Origin: Pseudomonas citrullilanati
Lineage (GTDB): Bacteria; Pseudomonadota; Gammaproteobacteria; Pseudomonadales; Pseudomonadaceae
Direction of reading: 5' to 3'
Length of the DNA stretch: 41,493 bases
NCBI RefSeq assembly: GCF_030580855.1
Contig: NZ_JAUQOP010000043.1
Location: 1 to 41,493 of the forward strand
The notes under the pieces were generated by a model, which worked only from the letters and a program-made list of their open reading frames with translations, was not told the DNA's origin and ran no database searches. The translations under genes were made by a program, and so were the position numbers. Shown one piece after another: positions 5,809 to 14,176 of the stretch (position 1 is its first letter; every line of letters starts with the position of its first letter).

Positions 5809-8415
5809 TTAGCTTGCGACGATGTTGACCAGTTTGCCGGGCACGACGATCACTTTGCGAATCGTCAGGCCATCGACGAAGCGCAGCACGTTCTCGTTGG
5901 CCCGTGCGGCGGCTTCGACTTCCTCGCGCGTCGCGGTGGCCGGCATGTCGATCTGGCCGCGCAGCTTGCCGTTGACCTGGATGACCAGGGTCAGGCTGTC
6001 CTGCACCAGCGCGGTTTCGTCCACCACCGGCCAGCGAGCGTCGATCACCGGGTCGGCGTGACCCAGTCGATTCCACAGCTCGTGGCTGATGTGCGGTGTG
6101 ATCGGCGCCAGCAGCAGCGTCACGGCTTCCAGGCCTTCGTGGATCAAGGCGCGATCCTGCTCGGTGCCTTGCGCGGCTTTTTCCAGGACATTCATCAGCG
6201 TCATCACCTGGGCAATGGCGGTGTTGAATTTATGGTTCTGGCCGACGTCATGGCTGGCCTGCTTGATGGCCAGGTGGATCGAGCGGCGCACGGCTTTCTG
6301 TTCGTCGTTCAGGCCGCTGACGTCCAGCTTGCCCGGCAGGCCCTGGGTCACGTGGGCCTGGGCCAGGCGCCAGACGCGCTTGAGGAAGCGGTGCGAGCCT
6401 TCGACGCCGGAGTCGGACCATTCCGCGCTCATTTCCGGTGGCGAGGCGAACATCATGAACAGGCGGCAGGTGTCGGCGCCGAACTGGTCGATCATCGACT
6501 GTGGGTCGACGCCGTTGTTCTTCGACTTGGCCATCTTCTCGGTGCCGCCGATTTCCACCGGCAGGCCATCCGCGATCAGCTTGGCGCTGATGACCTTGGC
6601 CTTGCTGTCGCGTTCGAGCTCGACGTCGGCCGGGTTGAACCAGGTGTAGGCCCCGTTGGCTTCGCGACGATAATACGTCTCGGCGACCACCATGCCCTGG
6701 GTCAGCAGGTTCTTGAAGGGCTCGTTGGAGCTCACCAGGCCTTCGTCACGCATCAGCTTGTGGAAGAAGCGCGCGTAGAGCAGGTGGAGAATGGCGTGCT
6801 CGATACCGCCGATGTACTGGTCCACCGGCAGCCAGTGGTCGGCGGCGGATTTTTCCACCAGGCCGCCGGTGTAGTGCGGCGAGGCGTAGCGGGCGTAGTA
6901 CCACGAGGACTCGACGAAGGTGTCCATGGTGTCGGTTTCACGCTTGGCCGGGGCGCCGCATTTCGGGCAGTTGCACTCGTAGAACTCGGGCATGCGGGCC
7001 AGGGGCGAGCCGGCGCCGTCGGGTACGACGTCTTCCGGCAGGACCACGGGCAACTGGTCTTCCGGCACCGGTACGTCGCCGCAGGTCGCGCAATGCACGA
7101 TCGGGATCGGGCAGCCCCAGTAGCGCTGGCGGCTGATGCCCCAGTCGCGCAGGCGGAACTGGGTGCGCGAGGCGCCGAGGTTCTTCTTGATCAGGGCCAC
7201 TTCGATGGCGTCGAACGCCCCTGCGAAGTCCAGGCCGCTGAATTCGCCGGAGTTGATCAGCTCGCCGTGTTCGCCGTAGGCGTCCTGCCAAGGCGCCGGG
7301 GTCTGGTCACCGGCGCTGGTGCGCACCACGGGCTTGACCGGCAGGTTGTACTTGTGGGCGAACTCGAAATCGCGCTCGTCGTGGGCCGGCACGGCCATGA
7401 CGGCCCCGTCGCCGTAGTGCATCAGCACGTAGTTGGCGACCCACACCGGGAGTTTCTCGCCGGTCAGCGGGTGCTCGACGAACAGCGAGGTCGGCAGGCC
7501 TTTCTTCTCTTGGGTGGCGACGTCGGCTTCGGCAACGCTGCCGCCCTTGCATTCGGCGATGAACGCCTGCAGGTCCGGGTTGTTGCGGGCAGCCAGGGTC
7601 GCCAGCGGGTGCTCGGCGGCCACGGCCACGTAGGTGGCGCCCATCAGGGTGTCCGGACGGGTGGTGAAGACCTTCAGCGTGCCGGCTTCGCCGATCGAGG
7701 CGACGTCGTAGGGGAACTGGACTTCCATGCCCCGGGACTTGCCGATCCAGTTGCGCTGCATGGTCTTGACCTGCTCGGGCCAGCCGGTCAGCTCGTCGAG
7801 ACTCTCCAGGAGCTCATCCGCGTAGGCGGTGATCTTGAAGTAGTACATCGGGATCTCGCGCTTCTCGATCAGCGCCCCCGAGCGCCAGCCGCGACCGTCG
7901 ATCACCTGTTCGTTGGCCAGCACGGTCTGGTCCACCGGGTCCCAGTTCACGGTGCCGTTCTTGCGATAGATCACGCCTTTTTCGAACAGGCGGGTGAACA
8001 GCCATTGTTCCCAGCGGTAGTAGTCGGGCTTGCAGGTGGTGACTTCGCGGGACCAATCCACCGCCAGGCCCAGGCTGCGCAGCTGGGACTTCATGTAGGC
8101 GATGTTCTCGTAGGTCCACTTGGCGGGCGCCACGTTGTTCTTCATCGCGGCGTTTTCCGCCGGCATGCCGAAGGCGTCCCAACCCATGGGTTGCAGGACG
8201 TTCTTGCCTTGCATGCGCTGGTAGCGGGAAATCACGTCGCCGATGGTGTAGTTGCGCACGTGCCCCATGTGTAGCTTGCCGCTGGGGTAAGGGAACATCG
8301 ACAGGCAGTAGTAGGTCTCCTTGCCTGGCTGTTCACTGACTTCAAAGGACTTTTGCGCGTCCCAGAACGACTGGGCGGCGGCTTCGATCTCACGGGGCTG
8401 GTAGTGTTCGTGCAT
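5809..8415 (-). CDS. leuS: Leucyl-tRNA synthetase
   Basis: Charges tRNA-Leu with leucine (868 aa, full length). The class I signatures are present: HMGH at 49-52 within FPYPSGKLHMGH, and KMAKS at 627-631, a normal Pseudomonas form of KMSKS. A large CP1 editing insertion (about 220-420) hydrolyses mischarged tRNA. A zinc-ribbon-like pair of CxxC motifs (CATC and CPKC) lies in the middle of the protein. The start at 8415 (MHEHYQPREIE) is the family start; an in-frame extension upstream lacks similarity. It is the first gene of the leuS-lptE-holA block, and its promoter should be within 8416-8700. Confidence 0.97.
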   Translation of the reverse strand: MHEHYQPREIEAAAQSFWDAQKSFEVSEQPGKETYYCLSMFPYPSGKLHMGHVRNYTIGDVISRYQRMQGKNVLQPMGWDAFGMPAENAAMKNNVAPAKWTYENIAYMKSQLRSLGLAVDWSREVTTCKPDYYRWEQWLFTRLFEKGVIYRKNGTVNWDPVDQTVLANEQVIDGRGWRSGALIEKREIPMYYFKITAYADELLESLDELTGWPEQVKTMQRNWIGKSRGMEVQFPYDVASIGEAGTLKVFTTRPDTLMGATYVAVAAEHPLATLAARNNPDLQAFIAECKGGSVAEADVATQEKKGLPTSLFVEHPLTGEKLPVWVANYVLMHYGDGAVMAVPAHDERDFEFAHKYNLPVKPVVRTSAGDQTPAPWQDAYGEHGELINSGEFSGLDFAGAFDAIEVALIKKNLGASRTQFRLRDWGISRQRYWGCPIPIVHCATCGDVPVPEDQLPVVLPEDVVPDGAGSPLARMPEFYECNCPKCGAPAKRETDTMDTFVESSWYYARYASPHYTGGLVEKSAADHWLPVDQYIGGIEHAILHLLYARFFHKLMRDEGLVSSNEPFKNLLTQGMVVAETYYRREANGAYTWFNPADVELERDSKAKVISAKLIADGLPVEIGGTEKMAKSKNNGVDPQSMIDQFGADTCRLFMMFASPPEMSAEWSDSGVEGSHRFLKRVWRLAQAHVTQGLPGKLDVSGLNDEQKAVRRSIHLAIKQASHDVGQNHKFNTAIAQVMTLMNVLEKAAQGTEQDRALIHEGLEAVTLLLAPITPHISHELWNRLGHADPVIDARWPVVDETALVQDSLTLVIQVNGKLRGQIDMPATATREEVEAAARANENVLRFVDGLTIRKVIVVPGKLVNIVAS

Positions 8416-8707
8416 GGCTACTTTTGTACTGAATGGGGTGGCCCAATCCTCTTCATTGCCATGCTGGACGCAGACGACGCCGGATGCGGCGTTTTCGATG
8501 CCCAGCCAAGCTGGAAGTGGAGTTACAGGAAGCGCCGTAGCATACATGACCGTGCTCTGCCGAGGGAAACCCTGATTGCATGCCGGGCATTGCCGACCAC
8601 CGCCAGGTCCGGGCGTTCAGGGCCGTTGGTCGCGGCGGCCTGCCGGTTTGCCAAGCGAAGCTAAGCTTCTCAATGGGGAGTGAGTCTTATCTTCAATGAG
8701 GTGAGGG
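8416..8707. other. Divergent intergenic region leuS / small unknown gene
   Basis: About 290 bases between the leuS start and a divergent small gene. It must contain promoters for both directions. I see no T-box, leucine leader peptide or riboswitch that I can defend. GGGGTGGCCC near 8436 and a purine-rich GTGAGG before 8708 are the only notable patches; the latter is the ribosome-binding site of the small gene. Confidence 0.4.
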
Positions 8708-9019
8708 ATGGTTGAATCACAGCGAAAAGTAACGACACCTGAGTTGTACGAAAAACTGATCGATCGTCTCGGGGTGGCCCTGGACGCTGCAAGAACCGCC
8801 GGTCGTTTGCGCGACGAGCGCCCGGCAGAGCTGGAACTGCGCGGCCTGAGCCCCGCAGAGTTCGAACTGGTCAAGGCTTACCTCGAACAGGTCGGGCATC
8901 CGGCCCGCCTGAGCGGAGCCCAGGTACCCCAGCGTCACGATGCGCCCCGTTCGGCCAAGGTGGTATGGCTCAAGGACCGGACGCCGGACAAGGAAGCCGC
9001 CAGGCGCCGGTCAATGTAG
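8708..9019 (+). CDS. Conserved hypothetical protein, 103 aa
   Basis: I do not recognise a named family. The protein begins MVESQRKVTTPELYEKLIDRL. It is mostly helical by composition, has no signal peptide, membrane segment or cysteine pair, and ends in a basic tail (KEAARRRSM). Residues 20-62 read like a helical bundle with a repeated LELRGLSPAEFELVKAYL-type pattern. A good Shine-Dalgarno (GAGGTGAGGG) lies directly upstream, and codon use is like the neighbours, so it is a real gene. It is divergent from leuS, and the YdcF-type gene begins about 110 bases downstream on the same strand. Confidence 0.75.
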   Translation: MVESQRKVTTPELYEKLIDRLGVALDAARTAGRLRDERPAELELRGLSPAEFELVKAYLEQVGHPARLSGAQVPQRHDAPRSAKVVWLKDRTPDKEAARRRSM

Positions 9020-9109
9020 TTGAACCTAGAACCGGACCCACCCAGGTCGCTCTTTTGATTCAAGGTCCTTTCGAATCTGTTGTCGCTTTGCGTCAACCCA
9101 CTTAGGCTT

Positions 9110-9131
9110 CGGGCATCTATGGAGATGCCCG
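9110..9131 (+). promoter_or_regulatory. Hairpin flush against the ydcF-type start codon
   Basis: CGGGCATCT (9110-9118) and AGATGCCCG (9123-9131) form a perfect 9-bp stem with the four-base loop ATGG. The start codon ATG begins at the very next base, 9132. The only plausible Shine-Dalgarno, GGAG at 9121-9124, is split between loop and stem. If the stem forms in mRNA it would hinder ribosome binding. The structure is seen directly; the regulatory role is inferred. Confidence 0.5.
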
Positions 9132-9893
9132 ATGCCGTTTCGCTATTTCATCAAACAACTGCTCATGCCGCCGGGCATCCTGCTGGTGCTGCTGGCGCTC
9201 GCCTGGTGGCTACGCAATTCCCGGCCACGCCTGGCTCGCCTGTGCTTCATCATCGGGCTGGGCGGTTTCTGGTTGCTGAGCCTGCCGGTGGTGGTGCAAT
9301 GGAGCGCCAAGGCCCTGGAGCAGGAACCGCCGCTGGCGCCCGGCGAATGGGCGAGCCTGGCCCAGCGCGCCGACGCCATCGTGGTGCTCGGTTCCGGCCG
9401 CGAGCGCGGCGACCTGGCCTGGGGGGCCGACCAGCCCACCGGCGTCGGGCTCGAGCGCCAGCGTTATGCCGCCCGGCTAGCCAAGGCGTCGGGGTTGCCG
9501 GTGCTGACCTCCGGTGGCTTGCACTACGGCACTCCGCCCAGCGAGGCCAAGCTGATGGCCGATTCGATGCTGGATGATTTCGGGGTCACCGTACGCTGGC
9601 AGGAGGGGCGCAGCCGCACCACCTGGGAAAACGCCCGGATGAGCGCCGAGATCCTCCTGCCGGAAGGCGTCCGCCGGGTCGTGGTGGTGACGCAGTCCTG
9701 GCATATGCCGCGGGCGGTCATGAGTTTCGAGCGGTCGGGGTTTGAAGTGGTGCCGGCGCCGGTGGGTTTCCTGGGAACGGACAACGCCCGGCCCCTGGGC
9801 GGCTGGATGCCGGAGTTCAAGTCGATCTGGCAGTCGGGGCAATTGATGAACGAGGCGGTGGGGCTGGTGGGGTATTGGTTGTTCTACCGCTGA
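9132..9893 (+). CDS. YdcF/ElyC-family envelope protein (DUF218)
   Basis: A 253-residue inner-membrane protein with two hydrophobic segments near the N-terminus (about 11-28 and 36-56), followed by a DUF218 domain (about 83-245). The domain opens with DAIVVLGSGRERG, and SRTTWENA and VVVVTQSWHMPRA are its conserved blocks. The architecture matches E. coli ElyC (YcbC), which supports peptidoglycan and lipid-carrier metabolism; biochemical activity in the family is unsettled. The start at 9132 is fixed by the membrane segment. It stands alone between a hypothetical gene and a REP pair. A hairpin ending one base before the ATG is recorded separately. Confidence 0.88.
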   Translation: MPFRYFIKQLLMPPGILLVLLALAWWLRNSRPRLARLCFIIGLGGFWLLSLPVVVQWSAKALEQEPPLAPGEWASLAQRADAIVVLGSGRERGDLAWGADQPTGVGLERQRYAARLAKASGLPVLTSGGLHYGTPPSEAKLMADSMLDDFGVTVRWQEGRSRTTWENARMSAEILLPEGVRRVVVVTQSWHMPRAVMSFERSGFEVVPAPVGFLGTDNARPLGGWMPEFKSIWQSGQLMNEAVGLVGYWLFYR

Positions 9894-9914
9894 GCATCGA
9901 GGATGTGGATGAGT

Positions 9915-10004
9915 TGTGGGAGCAAGGCTTGCCCGCGATGAGGTCAACGCGGTCCTGCCTTGGAAGTCAGGGCGCCTGCATCGCGGGCAAGCCTTGCTCC
10001 CACA
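9915..10004. repeat. REP pair between convergent genes
   Basis: Inverted arms TGTGGGAGCAAGGCTTGCCC and GGGCAAGCCTTGCTCCCACA enclose about 50 bases. This is the GCAAGGCTTGCCCGCGA variant of the first REP family. It lies between the stop of the YdcF-type gene and the stop of lnt, which converge. Confidence 0.85.
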
Positions 10005-10045
10005 AGAAGCTCGTTGACCTCAAGGTCGTTCACCCGCCCGTGGTA

Positions 10046-11569
10046 TCAAACGGTCTTGGCCATCCGCCCCGCCATCAACGCCCAGCCCAGCAGCAACACG
10101 CACAGGATGATCAGCGGCCACGAGCGCCATTGCAGGTAAGGCGTCAGGTCGTGCATCGGCACCACTTCGCCATACAGGATGCCGCGCTCGAACTGCGGGA
10201 TCTGCGCGGTGATCTGGCCGAAAGGGTTGATCAGGCCAGTGACGCCGTTGTTGGTGGCGCGGATCATCCAGCGTCCGGCTTCGAGGGCGCGCATCTGCGC
10301 CATCTGCAGGTGCTGCAACGGGCCGATCGACGTGCCGAACCAGGTGTCGTTGCTGATGGTCAGCAGCAGGTCGCTGCGCGCCGAAAGGCCGGCGGCGAAC
10401 TCCGGGTAGACCACTTCATAGCAGATGAACGGCGCGATCTGGTAACCCTTGGCCTGCAGCAATGGTTGGTCGGCCGGGCCCCGGGCGAAGTCCGACATGG
10501 GCAGGTCGAAGAACGCGATCAGGCCGCGCAGGAGATCCTGCAGGGGCACGTATTCGCCGAACGGCACGAGTTTCTGCTTGAGGTAGGTGCCGTCGCCTTC
10601 GCCGGTGACGGTGATGCCGTTGAAGTAACGCTTTTCATGACGCACCAGTTGGCGGATCGGCACCCCGGTGATCAGCGCCGAATGCCGCTCGGCGGCGAAG
10701 CTGCCCATCATGTCGAGGTAGCCCTGGGCCGATTCCTTTAGCACCGGCACGGCGGTTTCCGGCCAGATCAGCAGGTCGACGCGCTTGGAGGTGAAGCTCA
10801 TGTCGCGGTACAGCGCCAACTGCGCGTTGAGCTGCTCCGGGTCCCATTTCATGCTTTGTTCGATGTTGCCCTGGATCGCCGCGACGCTCAGCGGGTCACC
10901 CGAAGGGCTGGTCCAGGCGTGGCCCTTGAGCGCCATGCCGGCCACCCAGGGGCCGACCAGCAACACCGCGCCGGCCGCGATGAAGCCCTTGCGGCCGGTG
11001 CCCACCAGGCGGCGCGCGTTGTACAGCAGCGCGGCGGTCAGGGCCAGGGTGAAGGAAATCAGCCACATCCCGCCCAGTGGCGCGAGACCGGCCAAGGGAC
11101 CGTCGAGCTGGCTGTAGCCGGAATAGAGCCAGGGGAAACCCGTGAGGAACCAGCCGCGAAAGGCTTCCTGGCCCAACCACAGCGCCGCGAACGCCAGGGC
11201 ATCGGCCAGCGGGGCTTCGTTGCGCCTTAGCCAGCGTGCCCACAGCCAGGCGGGCAGGGCGAAGAACCAGGCAATGGCGGCGATGAACAGCAGCATCAGG
11301 AAACCGGCCAGCAGCACCGAGGCGCCGCCGAAGTTGTGGATGCTGACGTAGATCCAGCTGGTGCCGGCGCCGAACAGGCCAAAGCCGAAGCACCAGCCCC
11401 GGCCCAGGGCCTGGCGTGGCGACAGCTCGCGCAAGCCGGCGTAGAACAAGCCGACCGCCAGCAATGCCAGCGGCCAGATGTCGAAGGGTGCCAGGGCCAG
11501 GGTGGTGATCGCGCCGGCCGCCACGGCCAGCAGGTTACCGGGCCAGCCGGGGCGGTTTATCCAGCGCAT
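10046..11569 (-). CDS. lnt: Apolipoprotein N-acyltransferase
   Basis: The inner-membrane enzyme that adds the third acyl chain to lipoproteins, the last step before Lol-dependent export (507 aa). Several hydrophobic helices occupy about 10-215, followed by a periplasmic nitrilase-type domain. Its triad is visible as Glu271 (IWPETAVP), Lys333 (KLVPFGEY) and Cys383 (FICYEVVYP), close to the E. coli numbering of 267/335/387. A final membrane helix lies near the C-terminus. It begins 27 bases after corC in the same orientation, the standard corC-lnt pairing. The lipoproteins LptE, SltB-type and YceK-like encoded nearby would be its substrates. Confidence 0.96.
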   Translation of the reverse strand: MRWINRPGWPGNLLAVAAGAITTLALAPFDIWPLALLAVGLFYAGLRELSPRQALGRGWCFGFGLFGAGTSWIYVSIHNFGGASVLLAGFLMLLFIAAIAWFFALPAWLWARWLRRNEAPLADALAFAALWLGQEAFRGWFLTGFPWLYSGYSQLDGPLAGLAPLGGMWLISFTLALTAALLYNARRLVGTGRKGFIAAGAVLLVGPWVAGMALKGHAWTSPSGDPLSVAAIQGNIEQSMKWDPEQLNAQLALYRDMSFTSKRVDLLIWPETAVPVLKESAQGYLDMMGSFAAERHSALITGVPIRQLVRHEKRYFNGITVTGEGDGTYLKQKLVPFGEYVPLQDLLRGLIAFFDLPMSDFARGPADQPLLQAKGYQIAPFICYEVVYPEFAAGLSARSDLLLTISNDTWFGTSIGPLQHLQMAQMRALEAGRWMIRATNNGVTGLINPFGQITAQIPQFERGILYGEVVPMHDLTPYLQWRSWPLIILCVLLLGWALMAGRMAKTV

Positions 11570-11596
11570 GTGTGTCCTTAGCGGGGCTCGCAGGGG

Positions 11597-12436
11597 TTAT
11601 CGGGCAATGGGCGTCAGGCGCAGCAGGTGAATCCGGCGGCTGTCGGCGTTCAGGATGCGAAAGCGCCAGGCGCCGATCTCCGTGGTTTCGTTGCGCTTGG
11701 GCAGGTGCCCGAACGCGCTCATCACCAAACCGCCAACGGTGTCGAACTCATCGTCGGAGAATTGGCTGTCGAAGAATTCGTTGAAGTTCTCGATCGGCGT
11801 CAGCGCCTTGATCAGGAAGTCGCCGCTGGGCAGGGGCTTGATGTAGCTGTCTTCCTCGACGTCGTGCTCGTCCTCGATGTCGCCGACGATCTGCTCGAGC
11901 ACGTCCTCGATGGTGACCAGCCCGGCCACGCCGCCGTATTCGTCGATGACGATGGCCATGTGGTTGTGGTTGGCGCGGAATTCACGCAGCAGCACGTTCA
12001 GGCGCTTGGACTCAGGCACGAAGGTGGCCGGACGCAGCAGGTCCTTGATGTTGAAGCTGTCGCCGTTCTCCTGGAGGATCAGCGGCAGCAGGTCCTTGGC
12101 CAGCAGCACACCCATGACGTCGTCATGGCTTTCACCGACGACCGGGTAGCGCGAGTGAGCGGAGTCGACCACGGCGGGCAGGAACTCGCGGGGTGTCTGG
12201 GTCGCCTTGATGCTGACCATCTGCGAGCGCGGGACCATGATGTCCCGGACTTGCAGGTCAGCGACCTGGATGGCGCCTTCGACGATGGCCAGCGCTTCGC
12301 TGTCCAACAGTTTGTTCTGGTGTGCGTCGCGCAGCAGCTCCAGCAGCTCCTGGCGGTTTTTCGGCTCATGGGCAAAAGCCTGGGTGAGCTTGCCCAGCCA
12401 TGACTTCTGCCCGTTGCTCGATCGATCTTCGCTCAT
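11597..12436 (-). CDS. corC: CorC/HlyC-family transporter-associated protein (CBS pair)
   Basis: A 279-residue cytoplasmic protein with two CBS domains (about 60-190; DIMVPRSQMVSI and MAIVIDEYGGVAGLVTIEDVLEQIVGDI) and a C-terminal CorC_HlyC domain (about 200-275). Such proteins are linked to magnesium/cobalt efflux and bind adenine nucleotides. Unlike the long HlyC/CorC forms it has no N-terminal membrane domain, which is normal for CorC. The start at 12436 (MSEDRSSNGQKSW) is the family start. It lies between ybeY (40 bases) and lnt (27 bases) in a conserved operon. Confidence 0.93.
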   Translation of the reverse strand: MSEDRSSNGQKSWLGKLTQAFAHEPKNRQELLELLRDAHQNKLLDSEALAIVEGAIQVADLQVRDIMVPRSQMVSIKATQTPREFLPAVVDSAHSRYPVVGESHDDVMGVLLAKDLLPLILQENGDSFNIKDLLRPATFVPESKRLNVLLREFRANHNHMAIVIDEYGGVAGLVTIEDVLEQIVGDIEDEHDVEEDSYIKPLPSGDFLIKALTPIENFNEFFDSQFSDDEFDTVGGLVMSAFGHLPKRNETTEIGAWRFRILNADSRRIHLLRLTPIAR

Positions 12437-12476
12437 AGCGATTACTCTGAATCCTTTGTCGTTACAGGTTGATGTA

Positions 12477-12935
12477 TCAGTGTTCGTCGCCGGCGTAGGG
12501 GTCGGGATGACCCAACTCTGCAAGCAACGTTCGTTCCAGTGCTTCCATTTCCTCGGCTTCGTCATCTTCCATATGGTCGTAACCCAGCAGATGCAAGCAG
12601 CCGTGAATCACCAGATGGGCCCAGTGGGCCTCGGACGATTTGCCTTGTTCGAGCGCTTCGCGCTCCACCACGGGGACGCAGATCACCAGGTCGCCCAGCA
12701 GCGGGATGTCGAGCAACTCGTCGGGCACGTCGGCGGGGAACGACAACACGTTGGTGGCGTAGTCTTTGTGGCGCCAGGTGTGGTTCAGTTCGCGGCCTTC
12801 GGGCTCGTCCACCAGGCGGATCGTCAGCTCCGAATCGGCGCTGCGCTGGCGTAAGGCCAGTTCGCACCATTGGCGGAACCGGGCTTCGCTGGGGGCCGGC
12901 GAGTCGCTGGCCAGTTGCAGGTCAAGTTCAAGCAT
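12477..12935 (-). CDS. ybeY: rRNA maturation endoribonuclease YbeY
   Basis: A single-domain metal-dependent RNase (152 aa) that takes part in 16S rRNA 3'-end maturation and ribosome quality control. The zinc-binding motif is complete: His111, His115 and His121 in HGCLHLLGYDH. The acidic C-terminal tail after this motif is usual. The start codon overlaps the last eight bases of the upstream phoH gene, which indicates translational coupling. Pairing with the PhoH ATPase (YbeZ) is conserved widely, and the two proteins are reported to interact. Confidence 0.96.
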   Translation of the reverse strand: MLELDLQLASDSPAPSEARFRQWCELALRQRSADSELTIRLVDEPEGRELNHTWRHKDYATNVLSFPADVPDELLDIPLLGDLVICVPVVEREALEQGKSSEAHWAHLVIHGCLHLLGYDHMEDDEAEEMEALERTLLAELGHPDPYAGDEH

Positions 12936-13938
12936 TGTGGCGATTGCCCTTGCCTTCGGCCGTGTCTTCCTCGGCGCGGCTCTCGAAACGCTCGTAGGCT
13001 TCGACGATGCGCTGCACCAGCGGATGACGCACCACGTCCTTGGGCAGGAAGTGCGTGAAGCTGATGCCCGGCACATCCTTGAGCACCTGGATCACGTGGT
13101 TCAAGCCGGACTTGGTGCCCCGGGGCAGGTCGACCTGGGTGATGTCGCCGGTGATGACGGCCGTGGAACCGAAGCCGATCCGGGTCAGGAACATCTTCAT
13201 CTGCTCGACCGTGGTGTTCTGGCTCTCGTCGAGGATGATGAAGCTGTTGTTCAGGGTGCGACCGCGCATGTAGGCCAGCGGCGCGACCTCGATGACCTGG
13301 CGTTCGATCAGCTTGGCGACGTATTCGAAGCCGAGCATTTCATACAGCGCGTCATAGAGCGGGCGCAGGTACGGGTCGATCTTCTGGGTCAGGTCGCCAG
13401 GCAGGAAACCGAGCTTTTCCCCGGCTTCGACCGCCGGGCGCACCAGCAGGATGCGGCGCACCTGTTCGCGCTCCAGCGCGTCGACGGCGCAGGCCACGGC
13501 CAGGTAGGTCTTGCCGGTGCCGGCCGGGCCGATGCCGAAATTGATGTCGTTGCCCAGGATTTCCTTCACGTAGCGCTGCTGGTTCAGGCCGCGCGGGCGA
13601 ATCATGCCCTTTTTCGTGCGCAGGGCGACCGCCGGTTCCGAAGGCGCAGGGTTGTCCAGCTCCTCGACCGCCGATTCCTGGAGGAACAGGTGCACGGTGT
13701 CCGGCGACAACTCGCTCCCCTTGGTTTCCCGGTAGAGGCGGCGCAGCAGGTTTTCCGCGGAGGTGGTGTGCTTGGGTTCGCCGATCAGCTCGAATTGGTT
13801 TCCGCGGTTGCGGATCTCGATGGCCAGGCGCTGTTCGATCAAGCGCAGGTGCTCGTCGAATTGCCCGCACAGATTGGCGAAGCGGCGAGCCTCAAAGGGC
13901 TCGAGGATGAAGCGATGAGGTTCGATGGGTGCGTTCAA
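12928..13938 (-). CDS. ybeZ: PhoH family ATPase (YbeZ)
   Basis: A P-loop ATPase that works with YbeY in RNA/ribosome maturation (336 aa with the chosen start). Walker A is GPAGTGKT with Lys143; Walker B is FIILDESQN. I chose the TTG at 13938 (then NAPIEPHRFILEPFEARR) because similarity begins there. The only in-frame ATG lies about 120 bases upstream, inside sequence that looks non-coding next to the REP pair. No strong Shine-Dalgarno precedes the TTG, so the start is the least certain part. It overlaps ybeY by eight bases. Confidence 0.93.
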   Translation of the reverse strand: MNAPIEPHRFILEPFEARRFANLCGQFDEHLRLIEQRLAIEIRNRGNQFELIGEPKHTTSAENLLRRLYRETKGSELSPDTVHLFLQESAVEELDNPAPSEPAVALRTKKGMIRPRGLNQQRYVKEILGNDINFGIGPAGTGKTYLAVACAVDALEREQVRRILLVRPAVEAGEKLGFLPGDLTQKIDPYLRPLYDALYEMLGFEYVAKLIERQVIEVAPLAYMRGRTLNNSFIILDESQNTTVEQMKMFLTRIGFGSTAVITGDITQVDLPRGTKSGLNHVIQVLKDVPGISFTHFLPKDVVRHPLVQRIVEAYERFESRAEEDTAEGKGNRHNA

Positions 13939-14050
13939 GGTCGTTTTTAGCCGCCCAGGGGCAATTGAGATGAAACCAAGGATAGCGCCAGTAGGCTGGG
14001 TGCGAAAGCTCTTAAACAGGCGAATCTGATGACAGGGTTGGCACACCCCC

Positions 14051-14139
14051 TGTGGGAGCAAGGCTTGCCCGCGATCAAGGCGCCGCGGTCCTTCAGTAAG
14101 ATTGCGGTGCTTCCATCGCGGGCAAGCCTTGCTCCCACA
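14051..14139. repeat. REP pair between miaB and phoH
   Basis: Inverted arms TGTGGGAGCAAGGCTTGCCC and GGGCAAGCCTTGCTCCCACA. The pair lies in the 238-base gap between two genes read in the same direction, unlike most other pairs here, which sit between convergent genes. It could reduce read-through from miaB into ybeZ. Confidence 0.85.
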
Positions 14140-14176
14140 GGTCTTGCTTTCACAGGCAATGGTGCTTTTGAGCAGG

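Noticed and set aside
5143..8274. A 1043-codon open frame antisense to lptE and leuS
   Set aside because: It is a by-product of high-GC codon bias opposite leuS. It has no ribosome-binding site, no recognisable domain and His/Val/Gly-biased composition typical of antisense frames.
8416..8707. Leucine attenuator or T-box ahead of leuS
   Set aside because: There is no run of Leu codons in a short leader frame, no T-box core and no T-tailed hairpin on the leuS strand.
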